The notes under the pieces: model-generated | Seen by the model: only the letters and a program-made list of their open reading frames with translations | The model's database searches: none | What the model was told of the DNA's origin: nothing | Assembly: GCA_025345505.1 (NCBI GenBank) | Contig: JANVCC010000185.1 | Location: 1,556,701-1,620,700 of the forward strand | Length of the DNA: 64,000 nucleotides | Reading direction: 5' to 3' | Source of the DNA: Todiramphus chloris collaris | Taxonomy: Eukaryota > Chordata > Aves > Coraciiformes > Alcedinidae | Made by a program: the position numbers and the translations under genes | Part shown: piece after piece, positions 1 through 13,082 of the stretch | Layout: every line of letters starts with the position of its first letter | Numbering within the stretch: position 1 is the stretch's first letter

Positions 1-2554
1 GCTAACTAATTTTAATAGTTGATGTATAAATATTCCAAACAAGAACACAGTGAAACCATCAGAGAAAGGTGTAGCAGGGGTGACACAATTTTGTAAGCTG
101 TAATACATTTTTTTAAATGGCTTTTTTGAGTAGTGCATCTTTCGGTTCCTTACTGGATTAATCTTTATAGCTCATCTGAAAGGGAAATAAAAAACTATGT
201 GGTGATAATTCCCATTTGTGAGCTGCTTTGAGTGGGTATGATGACTTGTCTATAATTTGATGAACTATTGTATGTATCTGTTAATTACTGCACAAATGAC
301 TGAGGTATGCATGCTTGCAAGCTGGTACTTATGCAGATTGCTACTTCTTTTCTGCTGGTAATTTTTCTTTCCACTGGCATTGAAACAGTTTATAATGAAA
401 CCAACAATCTATATACATTTATAGAAACTATAAAACTTTTATGGCAGTCTTTATATAGAAACTAATAGTCTTTCTTGCACAAAGTGCATGAGCATTGTAG
501 AAGCGTTGCACCCGGGGAAAAAGAAAAAACACCCTTTCTTTGTGTCATTGTAAGAGATGTGTGATTGGAGAGTATTTACACAGTGCTGGCCATAAATGGA
601 GCATAAACCCCCCTATCTTGCTCTGTGTGCACCAAGAAGACTTCGTTACTTGAACAGGGATGATTATTATCCAATTTGATAGTTCTGAATTGCATACAGT
701 ATTCCTAGTATAAAGTTTTTGCCTTACAGGCTGTATGCACGGCACGATAAAACCTGTCTTAAGAGTAGTTTAAAGTAATAGCTATTGTATCAAAAGTAGA
801 TGAAGTTGGATTGGAATGCTGGAGTAATGAATCATTCAGAAAATCTAGAAAAGTGGTTATAGTGGTCTGAAAGCCACCTTGTAGTAAAACCGAGGCAGGG
901 TAAATACTAAACATACGAAGCATTTGGTACTCGCTTCTGAAGCATTTGATACTCTCAGTTTGTATGGAGCTATCATTCTGCACTCATACAGTGGAGTCTT
1001 TTTAAATGAAAGCCTAATAAACTTAATATAGGATAGTTAAATATTTTCCTTGTACAGTGACCCCTATTGACTAGGTAGTGGGAAAATAGCAGCGTGAATG
1101 GAAAGCTTTGTGTGGGCCAGGCAGGCAGCCTGTGTAACCTGTGAGGAGATCACCCTGTCCCTTCTGTGCAGATAGTGCAGCTGCTGTTCACAGGAGCACT
1201 CTGGAGAGAGCTTGCCCCGTGGGAACAAGGCTGGTTCTCTGCCTCGAGTCTGAAGAGATAGCGGACAGGACTAAACCAAGCGCTTTGACAACTGAACTGA
1301 GCACTTTCTGGATTTAGACAATTTTTCTAGGTCAGATATATATCCTTTAGTACAGGAAAGTGAAGAAAAAGCCTATTCCTTGTTTGCTTCTTCTTATTGT
1401 CATCCTTGTCATAGGTTACAAGTTGTTTTTTCATTACCTTTTCTTTAGACCTAGTAGGTGAGGGGTCAGTTTTCCTTATGCATTTCTATTTGCACCTTTT
1501 ATGTGCATCTTTAGTATCACTTAATTCGTATAAAGAAATGCAGAACCTTTTCAAATCCAATGTCTGTGTATGTAGTAGGTTATACTATCCTTGTTCTAGG
1601 TGCAGTACAAGGCATTTGTGCTGAATAGAATTGCCAGCCTTCAGAAATACATGGCAAAGATGATTTGGATCTTAAGAGAACCTTTGACATTATCTGTCCA
1701 TCCAAATTCCAGTTTAGAATTGAAGCTAGTAAATCGAAGGATTATAGTTGCCAAGTATTTTAATGATGAGAAAATTCAGGCAGAGTTTATGTTGAACAGC
1801 CCAGCAGAGTAGCTGGATTGAGTCATCCAGCGGAGCTGCGCAGAGTTTCACATGGTATCATGGCATTCTAGGTTTCTTTATTATGTGTGTTTGTTACCAC
1901 TGTGTGGTGATTGGCTACAAAAATCATTGCTGTGGGTTTGTGCAGAGCAAATAGTGTCAGCCTTTTTAAGTATCCCTGAAAAAAGTTAGTCCTGAAGTCT
2001 AAGGCACGCTGAGTGAGAAGGGACTCAAAACTCTTTTGTTTTTGTCTTTAAGCTAGTAAGGTAAACAGCTCCTTCATTTGTTCTGTCTATGAAAGAGCCG
2101 AGGTGGAGATGATGTTTTCCCTGTTTGCTGCATCACTGACCACATGAGTTAAAAGTTTTTCCAGTTAGGATATCCGTATTTCACAAGTCACGGAGCAGGA
2201 CAGGAATGGTAACACGCAGAAACCAAATCCCAATTACCTGCTCTTCTGAAAGGAGCACGGGAGGTGACTTTGGCCTGAGAGTACCTGCGGTGGGGTTGGA
2301 CTGTAAAGGCTGTGTGTGAAAGCCCTGTCAAAGGCCAGAGTCCAGAAGTTAGAAAAATGCTGAATGGAAATAGGGGAATAATTGGGTTTGAGTGTGAGGA
2401 AATGTAGTTCAAGCCACTTTCTAAACAATTTCAGGTTTATTTTGTGTAAAATTTGACTCAGTTTTGGAAGTTCAATAAACACAATTTGATTTCACCACAA
2501 ATTATTCATCTGAGTGCAAGTATTGCTGGATACAATCGTATGGCCTTTGTTATA

Positions 2555-2618
2555 CAGGGGGTCAGACTAGCTGATCATAATGGTCCCTTCTGGCCTTAAA
2601 AACCTGTGACTGTATGAA
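2555..2618 (+). repeat. CR1-type LINE 3' end, decayed fragment
   Basis: The segment carries the typical CR1 tail order: a GGTCAGACTAG-like stretch, then TGATCATAATGGTCCCTTCT, then GGCCTTAAAA and a degenerate TGACTGTATGAA repeat. CR1 elements are the main LINE family of birds, turtles and crocodilians and are usually 5'-truncated. Only the last 60 or so bases are recognisable, so it is an old copy with no coding capacity. This supports a sauropsid origin for the window. Confidence 0.75.
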
Positions 2619-4926
2619 TAATTTAAACCCTGTCCTGCCAACCCGCATTCGTTGAGGTAGTCATATTAAAATCCTGTGGGACTATTCGTGTGGGTAAAGG
2701 TTGTGGGATCAGGCCTAAAGTGAGTGATCATTATCACTTATGTTTAAATGTATTGATAAAACTGTAAAATATTCACTCCAAGTAAAGATGGGTTTCTTTA
2801 AAATGAGAGATGCTTGTGCAGTAATATTTGATTTAAGCCAGACATTATCAGAATAGTTTAGAAAGTTCTCTTCTTTCAGTCTCCTGACCCATTCCATTCT
2901 ATACTGGTGCTATAGATCAATTTATAAACAAATTCAAGAACCCTGTTTAAAAACTCCTAATATGTAGGAAGTGTCTTTGATTTGTTTAAAAATGAAATAC
3001 AATTCAAGTGCCTGACACCGTGGAGGGTATGGGCATATTCAGATTGCTGTGGTGACTGTGTGTGCAGGATTCTGGGCAGTACTGGCCTTTCTGAACAGGA
3101 GAACTGACTTCAAAACATGGGTAAAAGAAGTAGCTGGGTGCTGGTGTGTGCAGAGGGCATCAAAGAGGGCTCTGGAAGATTGCTGTCCCCTGGATTGCCT
3201 CGATTCCCAAGGTGGCAGGAGATTTCTGTGACTTATTCTTGACAGCAAAGGGGCTTCCAAGAGTTTGGATCTGGGGAGGTGTGGATGGAAATGTTACATT
3301 TATTTTTTTTTTTCTTCTTCGTCTTCAGTAATAACAAGTATTGGGTTGTAGTCATCTGCAGGGTTATCAAAACCTTGTGCCCTCTGTGCAGGGGGGAGCA
3401 GGGGTGGAGTTCTCGGGGGAATTCACAGCACAGCCACGTGTGTGGGAATGCCAGTGAGTGTCCGAGTGCTGGGTGGCAGCTGTACTGGCTTCCTCGGTAC
3501 GGTAACACAGCCAAATAGTAAAATGCATCTTCTGGAAGCAATGTACTTCTTAATTAATTTTCTTAATTTCTTCCTTAAAATTTATATCTTAATTTTGATT
3601 TCTGAAAATAAATTTCTTCGTTATTCTGTGTTAACCGAGGGAAGTCCAAGGTTCTTAGCTTTATACTTGGAAAGCTGAAGTTTCTAAGTTCACTCCTCTT
3701 TGTACATGTCACCTATGCTTGCTTCAAGTAAAATCTGCTTTCCATGGCTGATTGGCTGATGTTTTCATAGCTTCAGGTTTCCAATCACCGTTGTCTCCAG
3801 CATCCTCTCATATCTGGAAATTCAAAAGTTGTGAAAACACTGATAAAATTGAAAACCCGTGTCCTGTTATAACCTTCCCTTATCGAAGGTGAACACCAAC
3901 GGGTGAACATCTCCTGTCTGCAACTTCTAACGTTAAAACGTTCTTCTTTCCCTTGGAACACTAATGTCCTCATCATACACCACGGTTCTCTCCTTTCTTC
4001 TCCTTTGGAGAATGCCCAGATAGGAGTGCGGGTCTGAGACAGGCACTCCTGCACATTGCCAGTTGCTGTCCCCGTTGGGATAGTTGTTGAGTTCCGTTTC
4101 CCCAGCTGCAAAAAGTCGATAACAACTCTGCCACGCAGGTACTAAGTGACTTCCCTAGCGACTGGCTTCAGAGCATTTCCACAGTGACCTGCTCTCCTCT
4201 CCAGCAGTAAGGAGGATCTTGGTCAGGGCAATTAGAAGACTTTTGTGAAAAGGCAAATCTACAAATTGCATCTGTCCCTGGTGTGCTAGGTAAATCCATG
4301 GCACCCCTTCTGAGCAGGCGTATTTAATTTTTACGTAACAATTCTGCAAGTGTTCTTCTGTTTTCTTTTAAGTGCAATACCATGATGAAGCTGTTTCTCT
4401 CACTGCTTCTCAGGAATTATGTATTTTTCTCACTTGTTGGTTAGGATTCCCAGTCTGTAGCTCATTTCCCGCTAAGGATGTCACTAATGGAGAATTTATG
4501 ATCTGGAATGACTAATTGAATTCAGTATACACTCTAATATTCTCTTTGGTACCCAGTGCAGGAAGAAATTGGAGTCTAATGTTATTCCCTCACAGTTTTT
4601 GATGCTTTGAATTTCTGTAAAAGATCTTGTCAGTGAAATGACTTGTTTTTGCAGTAAGAGACGGTAGAATTTCTGTAACATGAAGTGGAAAAGTGACACT
4701 GTAGTCCTTCTTTACAGAAAGGCAGAGAAGTTGTTGGTGGCAAAATCTTTCCTTTGTTTCTTAACCCCAAAATTCTGCTGTTGTCTTTATTTAAACTTCT
4801 CAACATTGCAATTTTCTTCACATCTTTTTTTTTGTGTAAAGGACAGGAGCTGATTTTTTGAATCATATTTACCATTCATTAAACGGAGCTGCTTGTTGAT
4901 TATTTTTGTGTGTATATGCGGTACAG

Positions 4927-5010
4927 TTTGTGGTTGGTTGTTGGTTTATGTTTGATTGGTTTGGGGTTTTGTTTGTTTTTGTTGTGGTGGTGTTTTGTTT
5001 TGTTTTTTCC
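4927..5010 (+). repeat. G/T-rich low-complexity patch
   Basis: A stretch of about 85 bases made almost only of G and T on the + strand, with TTGG and TTTTG units and the runs GGGG and GTGGTGGTG. It gives an artefactual hydrophobic open frame rich in V and F. Similar patches recur in this gene at 6981-7026, 15645-15740, 21481-21590, 23127-23166 and 59858-59913. Confidence 0.8.
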
Positions 5011-8000
5011 TTGTTTATTAATAACATCCTGGTGATGAATTTTTCCTTCTATGTTGTTTTCTGCCTGTTGTGCCTGGATGCTGCAGAAGTACATATGAAA
5101 AATGGCACCCAGCTCGAAGGGGTTACAATCTTTAAAAGCCAAAACTGGCTGGGTTGTTCTACCCCCTGAAAACTGAATCTGCAGGTTTAGAGAGGTGTGA
5201 TATAGTTGCATGGGCAGGATTTGGTTTTAGTTTTTAATTTAGGTGTGGATCTCTGGCCTTCTCTTTTAATGTGTTACATTTGTGTGAATGAATTCCTACG
5301 GTCTGCGTTATCTGCTGATGGTAAAGATGAAATCTGGCCTAATTTAGTGACTATGACCAAAAATCCCTTTGAAATAGTGCCATGTAATAGTCTCCTATGA
5401 TCATAAATGTTGTGTTTACTAAACAGAGCTGGTTTTCAGCTATTCTAGCAGATGCTATCTTAGAGTATTTACTCGCAGATATTTTTAAAGAGGTTGGAGA
5501 GTGGATGGTGCAGGAGTGATTAACAAAGTGTGATCTTGCCCATTGATGTAAACAGGGTATTTCTTTTGTGAAGATGTCTTGTTAACTATCCGTTGCAGAC
5601 CTTTATTGGTGCTTCTTGAATAATTTGTTTAAACTACACAGTACAGATTCCTTATTTTAGCACTAAGACTTACAAAGGCTTCTTTTAGCAGCCTTTAATT
5701 TTGTACTTATGTATGTGACATAGCCTGTGGCTGTGATCTCTACTGTGAATCTGCAGTTGTTTTGGGATGAAAGGAGGAGGCAGCTGGAAACTCAGTAGCT
5801 ACATCTAGCTGTCTACCTAGAGAAGGCCTTGATTTCAAGTTTATCTAAACAAGCTCGACTAATCCCAACTATCTAGGGGGATCCACTGTCAAAACAAGCA
5901 GCATGGCCCTAAGGCAAACACAACCATACAGAAATGAAGGCTGGGACTTCCAATACTCCAATGACTGCATACTGGAGGCTTTTTTTCCTGAAAGAGAGTA
6001 AGAGAGGTAGAATTTGCATAATGCCTTTTCATTGGAAACTTTTGGAAAGCTGACAGAGGTCCAGCTTATAGCTCTGTAGCCACAATACAGAGTCTATAGG
6101 AGAATCCTTGAATGACCTAACCATATTGAAAGAAAAAATGAAAGCATCGAAGTATAGCCAAGTGAGTGTGGAAAAGAGGGCTGCTGCATTGTCTAACATC
6201 TGCTCTACTTCTCGTTAGTTTTGTTCTTTGGTATTCTATGTGGACTTTGGAGAAACCTAAGACAGCCTAACATGAATCCTATAATCTTCCTTCTGAATAT
6301 TTATGTAGTGTGCCAGCCTCTAAGCTGTCCTTTGCATCTTCCTACTTCCCCCTCATTTTCATGCTCTCAAATGAGGCCAACATTTCAAAAGCTAAATAAA
6401 TGTTTGTGAATGTTTATAAAAGATTTGCATAAATTTGTCCTTGTTTGACAAAGATCACTTTTTTCTTATGCCAGTTCTGAAATTTTTTAAAGGTTTCAGT
6501 GCTTGTCTTGACAACAAAGTCCTGCCTCGGAGAACAATGATTGCTGATTAAGTGGGTATGCGGTTGGAGCTGAATAGGGCGTTTGAGACACGGCGAAAGC
6601 GGGCAGTCATTTAAAGCCAGAATTATAATATTTAACAAATGGTAACTGGAGCGTATATTTAAAGCTTTGGTTCTGATGCAGTCTACCTGTGCGACTGACT
6701 ACGCTGTGAGGACTATGTGATTATCCTTTCACATCTAATAGTCCTCACTTATTCCTAAATGTGGAAGTGAAAATATTCCTTGGTTTTAGTCACTAAATGT
6801 TTGAAATATATTTGTTTCAATTAGCATTCTAGCTTTTTGCTATTGACATCTTTACCAGTTGATCAATGTTTATGAACATAATTTGACATCATTATTTTTT
6901 TTATGCTTCTGTGTATAGTACTTTAATTCTTTGTGATTTAAGACTGGAATAATTATTCCTGGGACAGTAGTGGTAGATGATTTGTTTTGGTTTGGTTTTT
7001 TTGGTTTGTTTTTTGTTTTTTTTTTTAATTTTAGCTAAAATCCATTTGCCTTAGAATAAAACTAATCTTAATTTTATTGAAGGTATTTTAAAGACATTTA
7101 TTGAGGAGATCTCTGTAAAACGGCTTAAATATTTAGTTCGGATTTACTTTCAGATTTTTTTTTTCTACTGGAAAAAAGTAGTAGTCGTTTCTGTTCTTTT
7201 GTTCTATTAGTTGAGAGGTTGAAGTTGTCATTAAGGCAAAAACTAGAGCTACTTCTCTGACACAGTTTTTATCACATCTGCTAGGCCTGTGTCCCAGGAG
7301 GAGCGGTGCCGAGCGGTGAATTCAGCATAGGCCCATTATCTACTGTTTTTGCGTATGTTGTAAAAGAAGTGAGACCTCAGGGAGGCTTGGAGCCTCCTCC
7401 CGTGTAATGTCCAAATCAGATTTGAAGGACTGGTGGCAGGAAAGCTTTGGCCTTGGGGTGTGAATTCTAAGAAACAGAGTCACAATTAGGTTTAAAAAAT
7501 TCAGGGATTTTGAGCTTTATCTTGAAATATGTTTTCAGTAATGCAAGTAGAAAAGTTGCCCATCTGTGCACATATTTTGTACGTTTAAAATATTTAAATG
7601 ATAGCAGGCTTCAATATGCTTAGGAAATGCTCTTTATCTCCGACTCTTCCTGTTGCCAGGGCTGTGTATATTTGTGTTGAGTCTTTTTGTTTGTTTTTTG
7701 AAACCAGCGTTTTCCTGAGAACAATTGGTTATCCTCAGTGAAATGATGCTATTTCATACTGGGCGCTTTCCCTTTCTGACCCTCAGACAGGAAGAAGTGA
7801 CTTTTGTAGAAGAAAAACCCTCCCCTAATTCAAGCTTTAGAATGTCTGAAAGGGCTAATAGATTTTTAGAACACTAGGTGAATGGATGAACCAGTGCTCT
7901 AAAGTTGCAGTGGAACACTAGGAAAATTTTAAAAGTAGAGAGAAAACTAAGTTAAGGTAATTTAAATGAATGCTATTAAGCAGATTATGCTCCGGATTTT

Positions 8001-10711
8001 TTGGTGCAGAACATTCTTTTAAGGAACTGATTAAAAGTAAGTCTTAAAAAAACCCAAAAGAAAACCAAGCAAAAACACATTAATAAATCAGTAACATTTT
8101 GTACTGCTGTAAGATGTAAAAAAAATTATGATAAAGACAATGTAAGATGAAATATAATTATAAATGAGAGACAGTTTCTAAAAAAGAATCTGTATTATTT
8201 CAGCTTTTTTAAAAGCTAGAAAAATTTTCAAAATCTAGAGAAATCTTGGGTTTAAGTTTATTGTTCTTTGCTTTCTCTGCTTCGTCAGCTTTTGGTTGTG
8301 GCTCTGCATGCAGGATGCTGTCTTTCTAATCTGAAAATTAGATTTTTATAAGACACTTGAATTGGAATTTCTCTTGATTTTTAACAACATAATTACATAG
8401 CATTTCTTAATTGATGAGAGTAATCTGTAAGAATAACTTTAGGAAAAATTAATGTAGGATAAGTCACACTGGCACTAATAATAAATGCAAATTAGATTTC
8501 CAAAACACAAGACGTACTGACCCCTCTTTGTTACTCAAAGCTCTGCTGAGGTTAGTGGTGTGATTCTGGTGGTTTGTTTGTGGGTTTTGGTGCTGGCATT
8601 GCTTTATTATGTTTATATTCTTGAAATAAAATTTTGAAACATGACTACACTTTCCATCCATTGCAAGTCATTGCTTTGTAAAATCGTAAGTAGTTACCAA
8701 ACATTTTTACTGAGGTGCTTATTGTTGTGTAGAAAGATGTTCCCTTTCCTAGGAAAGCTGATCTCCAGTTTCCTCCCTCCATCATCAGTCTCTTGATGTC
8801 CTGGTGTCTCTGTGTCCCTCTCAGTGTCCCTCTATGTGGTTAGGATGGATTTCAAGTTTGCTTCATGGCTACAGATGGTATTTCAAGCTGGCTAAGATGA
8901 AATCCACTTGTGTTGCCACCCTTTCTGTTTAGTGTTTCACTTACAGCAACCTCACCTGTACTTCACGTCCGGTTTGGGGTCAAGGACAGAAAGCAGCATT
9001 CCACTTTTCCATCACTGAATCATCTCTCCTTTCCATGGAAAACTGATCTTATTTGTAATACTTGAAGAGAATGAAGTATTACAATTGGATTGTCCTCCTG
9101 TGAAATGTATGTACTTCCTGAAATATGGCTTGGGGTTTGGTTTGTTTTTTGGTTCCTCCCCTGCTGCCCCATCACAGCTCAAGGTCTTGGCTGTACTCTG
9201 GGTCATCTTCTCAACTTCATCCTGGTTTTCAGCAGGTTTCCCCACAGGCACCCAAATACAGGTCCCCAACCTGTTGGCTTCTGTGGTGTGTTGTTTCCCT
9301 TCTCTGACTCACATTGCTACCTGGGTTTCTTGCCTTAATCATTCATCAGTTTTAACGGATCTCTGCATGTATTTTCATTTCTTTCACTCCAACTTCTACT
9401 GAAGCTTGTTGTTCCACTTTGGACGTCTGTTGTTTCCTGTGTCTTTCCAAGAGTAGATGGTTTGCAGCAGCCGCTGTTCTTGGTTAGCCCGTCGGTTTGC
9501 ATGTCATTTATCAGCGCAGCGTAGCTGTAGCTGCAGCTGCAGCACGGGGTGTGGGTTCCTGGTGTTCATTTCAACAAGGGAAATACAATCTCTGAAGCTG
9601 TCCCATCGAATTCAGAGCGGGAGCATACGGTGAAAGGTTTACAAATAACAATACAAAACAATTCCATTCTTACACTATCTTAAGATTCATCTTGCATATT
9701 AATTTCATAACTGAATATGCAAACCTTTTTAGCAGCGTTGAGCTTTCTTTACGATTTCATCTCAATACATAGACGATTCGGGCCGTTAGCCGAGCGCGTG
9801 TTGTGTGCAGCTAACAGCCTTCCGAGTGTCTCTCGTGTGTGTGTGCAGGAAATTCTCCCCGAGCCTGCCTCACCTCCATAAATTGCTGTGTGACACAAAA
9901 GGGCTGAACGCTGTGTTCCTGCCTCATTTATTTTGAAAACTTTGCTACTGAAACCAAACTTAATCAATGAGCTCTGTGTTGTCTCCGATAAGTTATGTAC
10001 TGGCTTTATTGATTGGGAAGGATTTCAGCAAACCCATGTGGGGTTTATAATGTCAGCAGTGTTTTGATTATGAAAAGAGTTGGAACCTTGGGACAAGGAA
10101 CCAGGTGGCATATGTCCTAAAGCCACTGGTGACACGGCTGGGCTGCATCCCCCCAGGGACACAGTTCATGCCCTGCACTTTAACTGTGGTGACTGGCTGC
10201 TATAGATGCACTTTTTGCTCATTAAAATGTTAAAAATCAAACTGCATGTAAAAAGATTTGTGAAAATATAAACTTGGGGATTGATCCAGAAAACTGGCAT
10301 GTGATACCCTTGAGACACTGGTTTCAGCTACTGGGTAATTTATGCTTATCAGCTGTGTACTGGATTGTTTGGTTTTGTTGGGTTTTTTCCCTTCCTTTTT
10401 AGGGGGTTTTGCTTTAAAGGTATCTATGTAGGTTTTTCTTTAAGAAAGTAGGCATAGGGGAATAAAATAAGAAAACAGGCTATTGATGCTATCTCTGTTT
10501 CATGGCAGGTAAAGACATAAAAAGGATTATAAGATGCTGACATGGAGTGATTCTAGGTTTGGTTTTGTTATAGTTTTTGTTAGAAATTGTGAAGAAACGA
10601 TGATTTCTCCAGGCCGTAAGTACCCACCCACCTAAAGGGGTCTGGTAGGAAGTTGTATATTCTGTAGGCGTTGCTAATCTTTCAAGCTGAGCAGTACTTA
10701 AAGAAGAAGAC

Positions 10712-10734
10712 AAAAAAAAAAGGGGGGGGGGGGG
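10712..10734 (+). repeat. A10G13 homopurine tract
   Basis: Ten A followed by thirteen G, then a short GA repeat. A run of this kind can form G-quadruplex or triplex structures and is prone to length change and sequencing error. Confidence 0.9.
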
Positions 10735-13032
10735 AGAGAGTACATTACATTTATAGTAACGAGCTTGCAACTTGAGCAAAAATTAAGTAGCTCTCCAGTA
10801 ACTGTATGTCTTACATGTAAAAGATCAGCAGTTTTGCTAATTAAAAGCTAATCCTGTAGATTATTTTCGTAGTTGTTTTTTTAATACTTAAAATTTAGAA
10901 ATGCATTATTTTCTGTGTTTAGGAAGCTATAAATATCAAGAAAGAAGTGCAAAGTAAGTTGTGAGTAATACACTTACCCTACAATAACGCAATTTTGATG
11001 ACATGCTGAAGTGTTTTAGTATGTAAATGTTTTCACTTGCAGTTGCAGTAATTGCTTAAATCATTAAAATAATGCAGACAATATATTCTGCAATTTTGAA
11101 ACTTCTGATTTGCTACCTTTGAAGATGGTTTTATTTCTGAACTCTAGCAGCTATGTGGCTTTATTTCTAGAAACTAGATGTGCAGTCATTATTTTGAGGA
11201 CAATTTGTGTTGATAAGGCAAATAAAAACATAGATGATTTACTCTCCAGCAATAACTATTTATTTTACTTTTAATTCTGGGCGGTTTGTTATTGGTTTTT
11301 ATTTGTGGGATTTGGTTTTTTTTTAAATATTTTATGCATTAAGATTTCAGTTGTGGGCAAAGAACAACTGTGTAATAGTGAAAATTTGTTGAGATGCAGC
11401 TTTTGTGTTTAAGCAGCATTGTTCAGCAGACAGTTGATCCTTGTGGAGGTCGGAGAGATTCTGCACAAGAGTGAACCCAATCACGTTAATGAGGCCTTTA
11501 CTATCGAGGCATTAGTTTGTATCAAAATACATATTTCTGCAGAGTTCACTCTGGAACCTGTGCAGCTCCTTTCCGAGTTACCTGACGAAATTGAAAGGAG
11601 GATACTTCTCTGCTTAACATGGCATTCCTCAGTAGATCCTTTCTTGTTCTTTAAAAACAGGAGGTTGTTAAATAATCTATCAATAAACTGTCAAGAAGTC
11701 AAAGTTTCCATATCTGTTTCTGCCTGAAATCTTAAGAACTTGCCATGTTTTAGTTGTCAAGAAACATCGAAAGAAAAGTCTACGAGCAGTTGAGACTGAA
11801 ACCATTACTAGGAATGGGATGTGCTTATTTGAATTATGTAGGAGGAACATGTTCTTGCAAGGGAGTCAATACGTTTTCTGCTTCATTGAATAGGTTATTA
11901 GATTGATGTAGTTTATTTGTTGAATGATGGCACTGGGTTTAGAAATAAATGAAGCGAGAAGCATCAATTTAGTTATTGATGATAATTTATTGCTATTGGT
12001 CAGAAAAGTGTTGAATTCATCAGAGGGCTTGTCATTTAGTCAGGGCTATCTTGTTTCAGCTGAAAGCAGAAATATAGTATATGTTTCAGGTCCTGAAATA
12101 TTTAAGTGTGAAGGAGAATGAACAATAAACTGGCTGCTAGTGAAAGTCTGCAAGCTAGGTAGACCTTTACAGTGTGGTGTGGATTATAGAATTAAAATTT
12201 TGGGTGTTACAGAACAATATAATGTGAGTGGGTTACTTTTGTCTATGAACACAACTGTTGGGGGACTAACGTGTTTCTGGGTTTGCCTCTTCAATGGCTG
12301 TATTTGTTTAAAATTTGATTTCTCTGCTGATCGTGTTTTCAGATTTCATATTCAGGCTTTTTATTTGGTGTCACTCAAAGGCTACGCTTGAAAGTTTCTC
12401 TGGCGGTGGTGCTGGTTTGCAGCTTTTAAAAAATGGTTCCTGGTTAAACAATTTGTATTCATTTCATACATATTATTTTAATCGATCTTTTACCACTCAG
12501 GTTTTCTTTCTAATAGCAGTAGGCAGCATTAAACATTCCTGCTATGAGACCTATTGGCTTTATCTTTTGTTATTTATCTTGCTGATGTTAGGAAGTATTC
12601 TCTAATCCCCCAGACCTCTGTTCCTAGGTAACAGTCAAAAGCTGTGCCAGCAGAAGTGGTCCTGCCAGGCCAAACCCATGTGGTTTGGTGTTATTCACTA
12701 TGATCCATATGGTCAGGGTAGAGATTGTCCCTAGAGAGGTGTTAACACTCAACAACCCAACCTCCTCCTACTCTTTGGAGAATTGCTGGATGGCTCCTGC
12801 TGCCTGCCCATGTGTGAATCTTGATTAATTTTTCATTTTTAATGAAGTTTGATCATGTTTATTATTTCACATGATTGACTGCCTGGTACTCCTTCCATGT
12901 AATTGATAAAGCCCATATTTCTTCATCTGTCTCTTATTTCTTCAGGGCAAAGTTGTGAAATTTTGTGATGTGGTTAATATTAGATTTATTGGTCCCAGTA
13001 GATGTATAAATTATCTCTTTTTCTCTCCACAG

Positions 13033-13082
13033 GAAGTTCTACAGACTTTGACCAAGTTTTGTTTCCCCTTCTATGTGGACAG
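13033..13082 (+). CDS. DENND1A: DENND1A coding exon, start of DENN region covered (about human residues 45-60)
   Basis: A 50-bp exon that begins in phase 0 after CCACAG and ends with two bases (AG) of a split serine codon before the donor GTAGTG. It encodes EVLQTLTKFCFPFYVD, which as I recall it is identical to the human DENND1A sequence; DENND1B has ILQSVPKFCFPFDVE here. The peptide belongs to the upstream (uDENN) part of the DENN module, the Rab35 exchange-factor unit of connecdenn 1. The donor departs from the GTRAGT consensus at positions 4 to 6 and looks weak. Reading on into the intron meets a stop at once (AGG TAG). The exon is asymmetric (phase 0 to 2), so skipping it would shift the frame. 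No start codon is expected because it is an internal exon. Confidence 0.95.

Larger units (their letters stand above)
1..13032 (+). other. DENND1A: Upstream DENND1A intron, 3' part (no exon recognised)
   Basis: Non-coding sequence leading to the acceptor of the first recognised exon; its last bases are a pyrimidine-rich stretch ending in CCACAG at 13027-13032. I looked for the preceding DENND1A exons, whose human peptides are about VEVAYPRTGGTLS and DPEVQRQFPEDYSDQ, and saw no matching reading frame with splice sites, so they probably lie before the window. The region holds a CR1 3' scrap at 2555-2618, G/T-rich patches near 4927-5010 and 6981-7026, an A10G13 run at 10712-10734, a near-perfect 16-bp repeat at 917-954, and only short unconvincing open frames. 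That it is intron rather than 5' flank follows from the missing upstream exons and is inference. Confidence 0.75.

Noticed and set aside
2473-2478. AATAAA-type polyadenylation signals here and at many other places
   Set aside because: Expected by chance in AT-rich introns; none follows a recognised terminal exon.
6695-6725. Possible upstream exon with a GAGGACTAT stretch resembling the EDY of human residues 39-41
   Set aside because: The flanking codons do not match DPEVQRQFP or SDQ, and no donor follows in phase.
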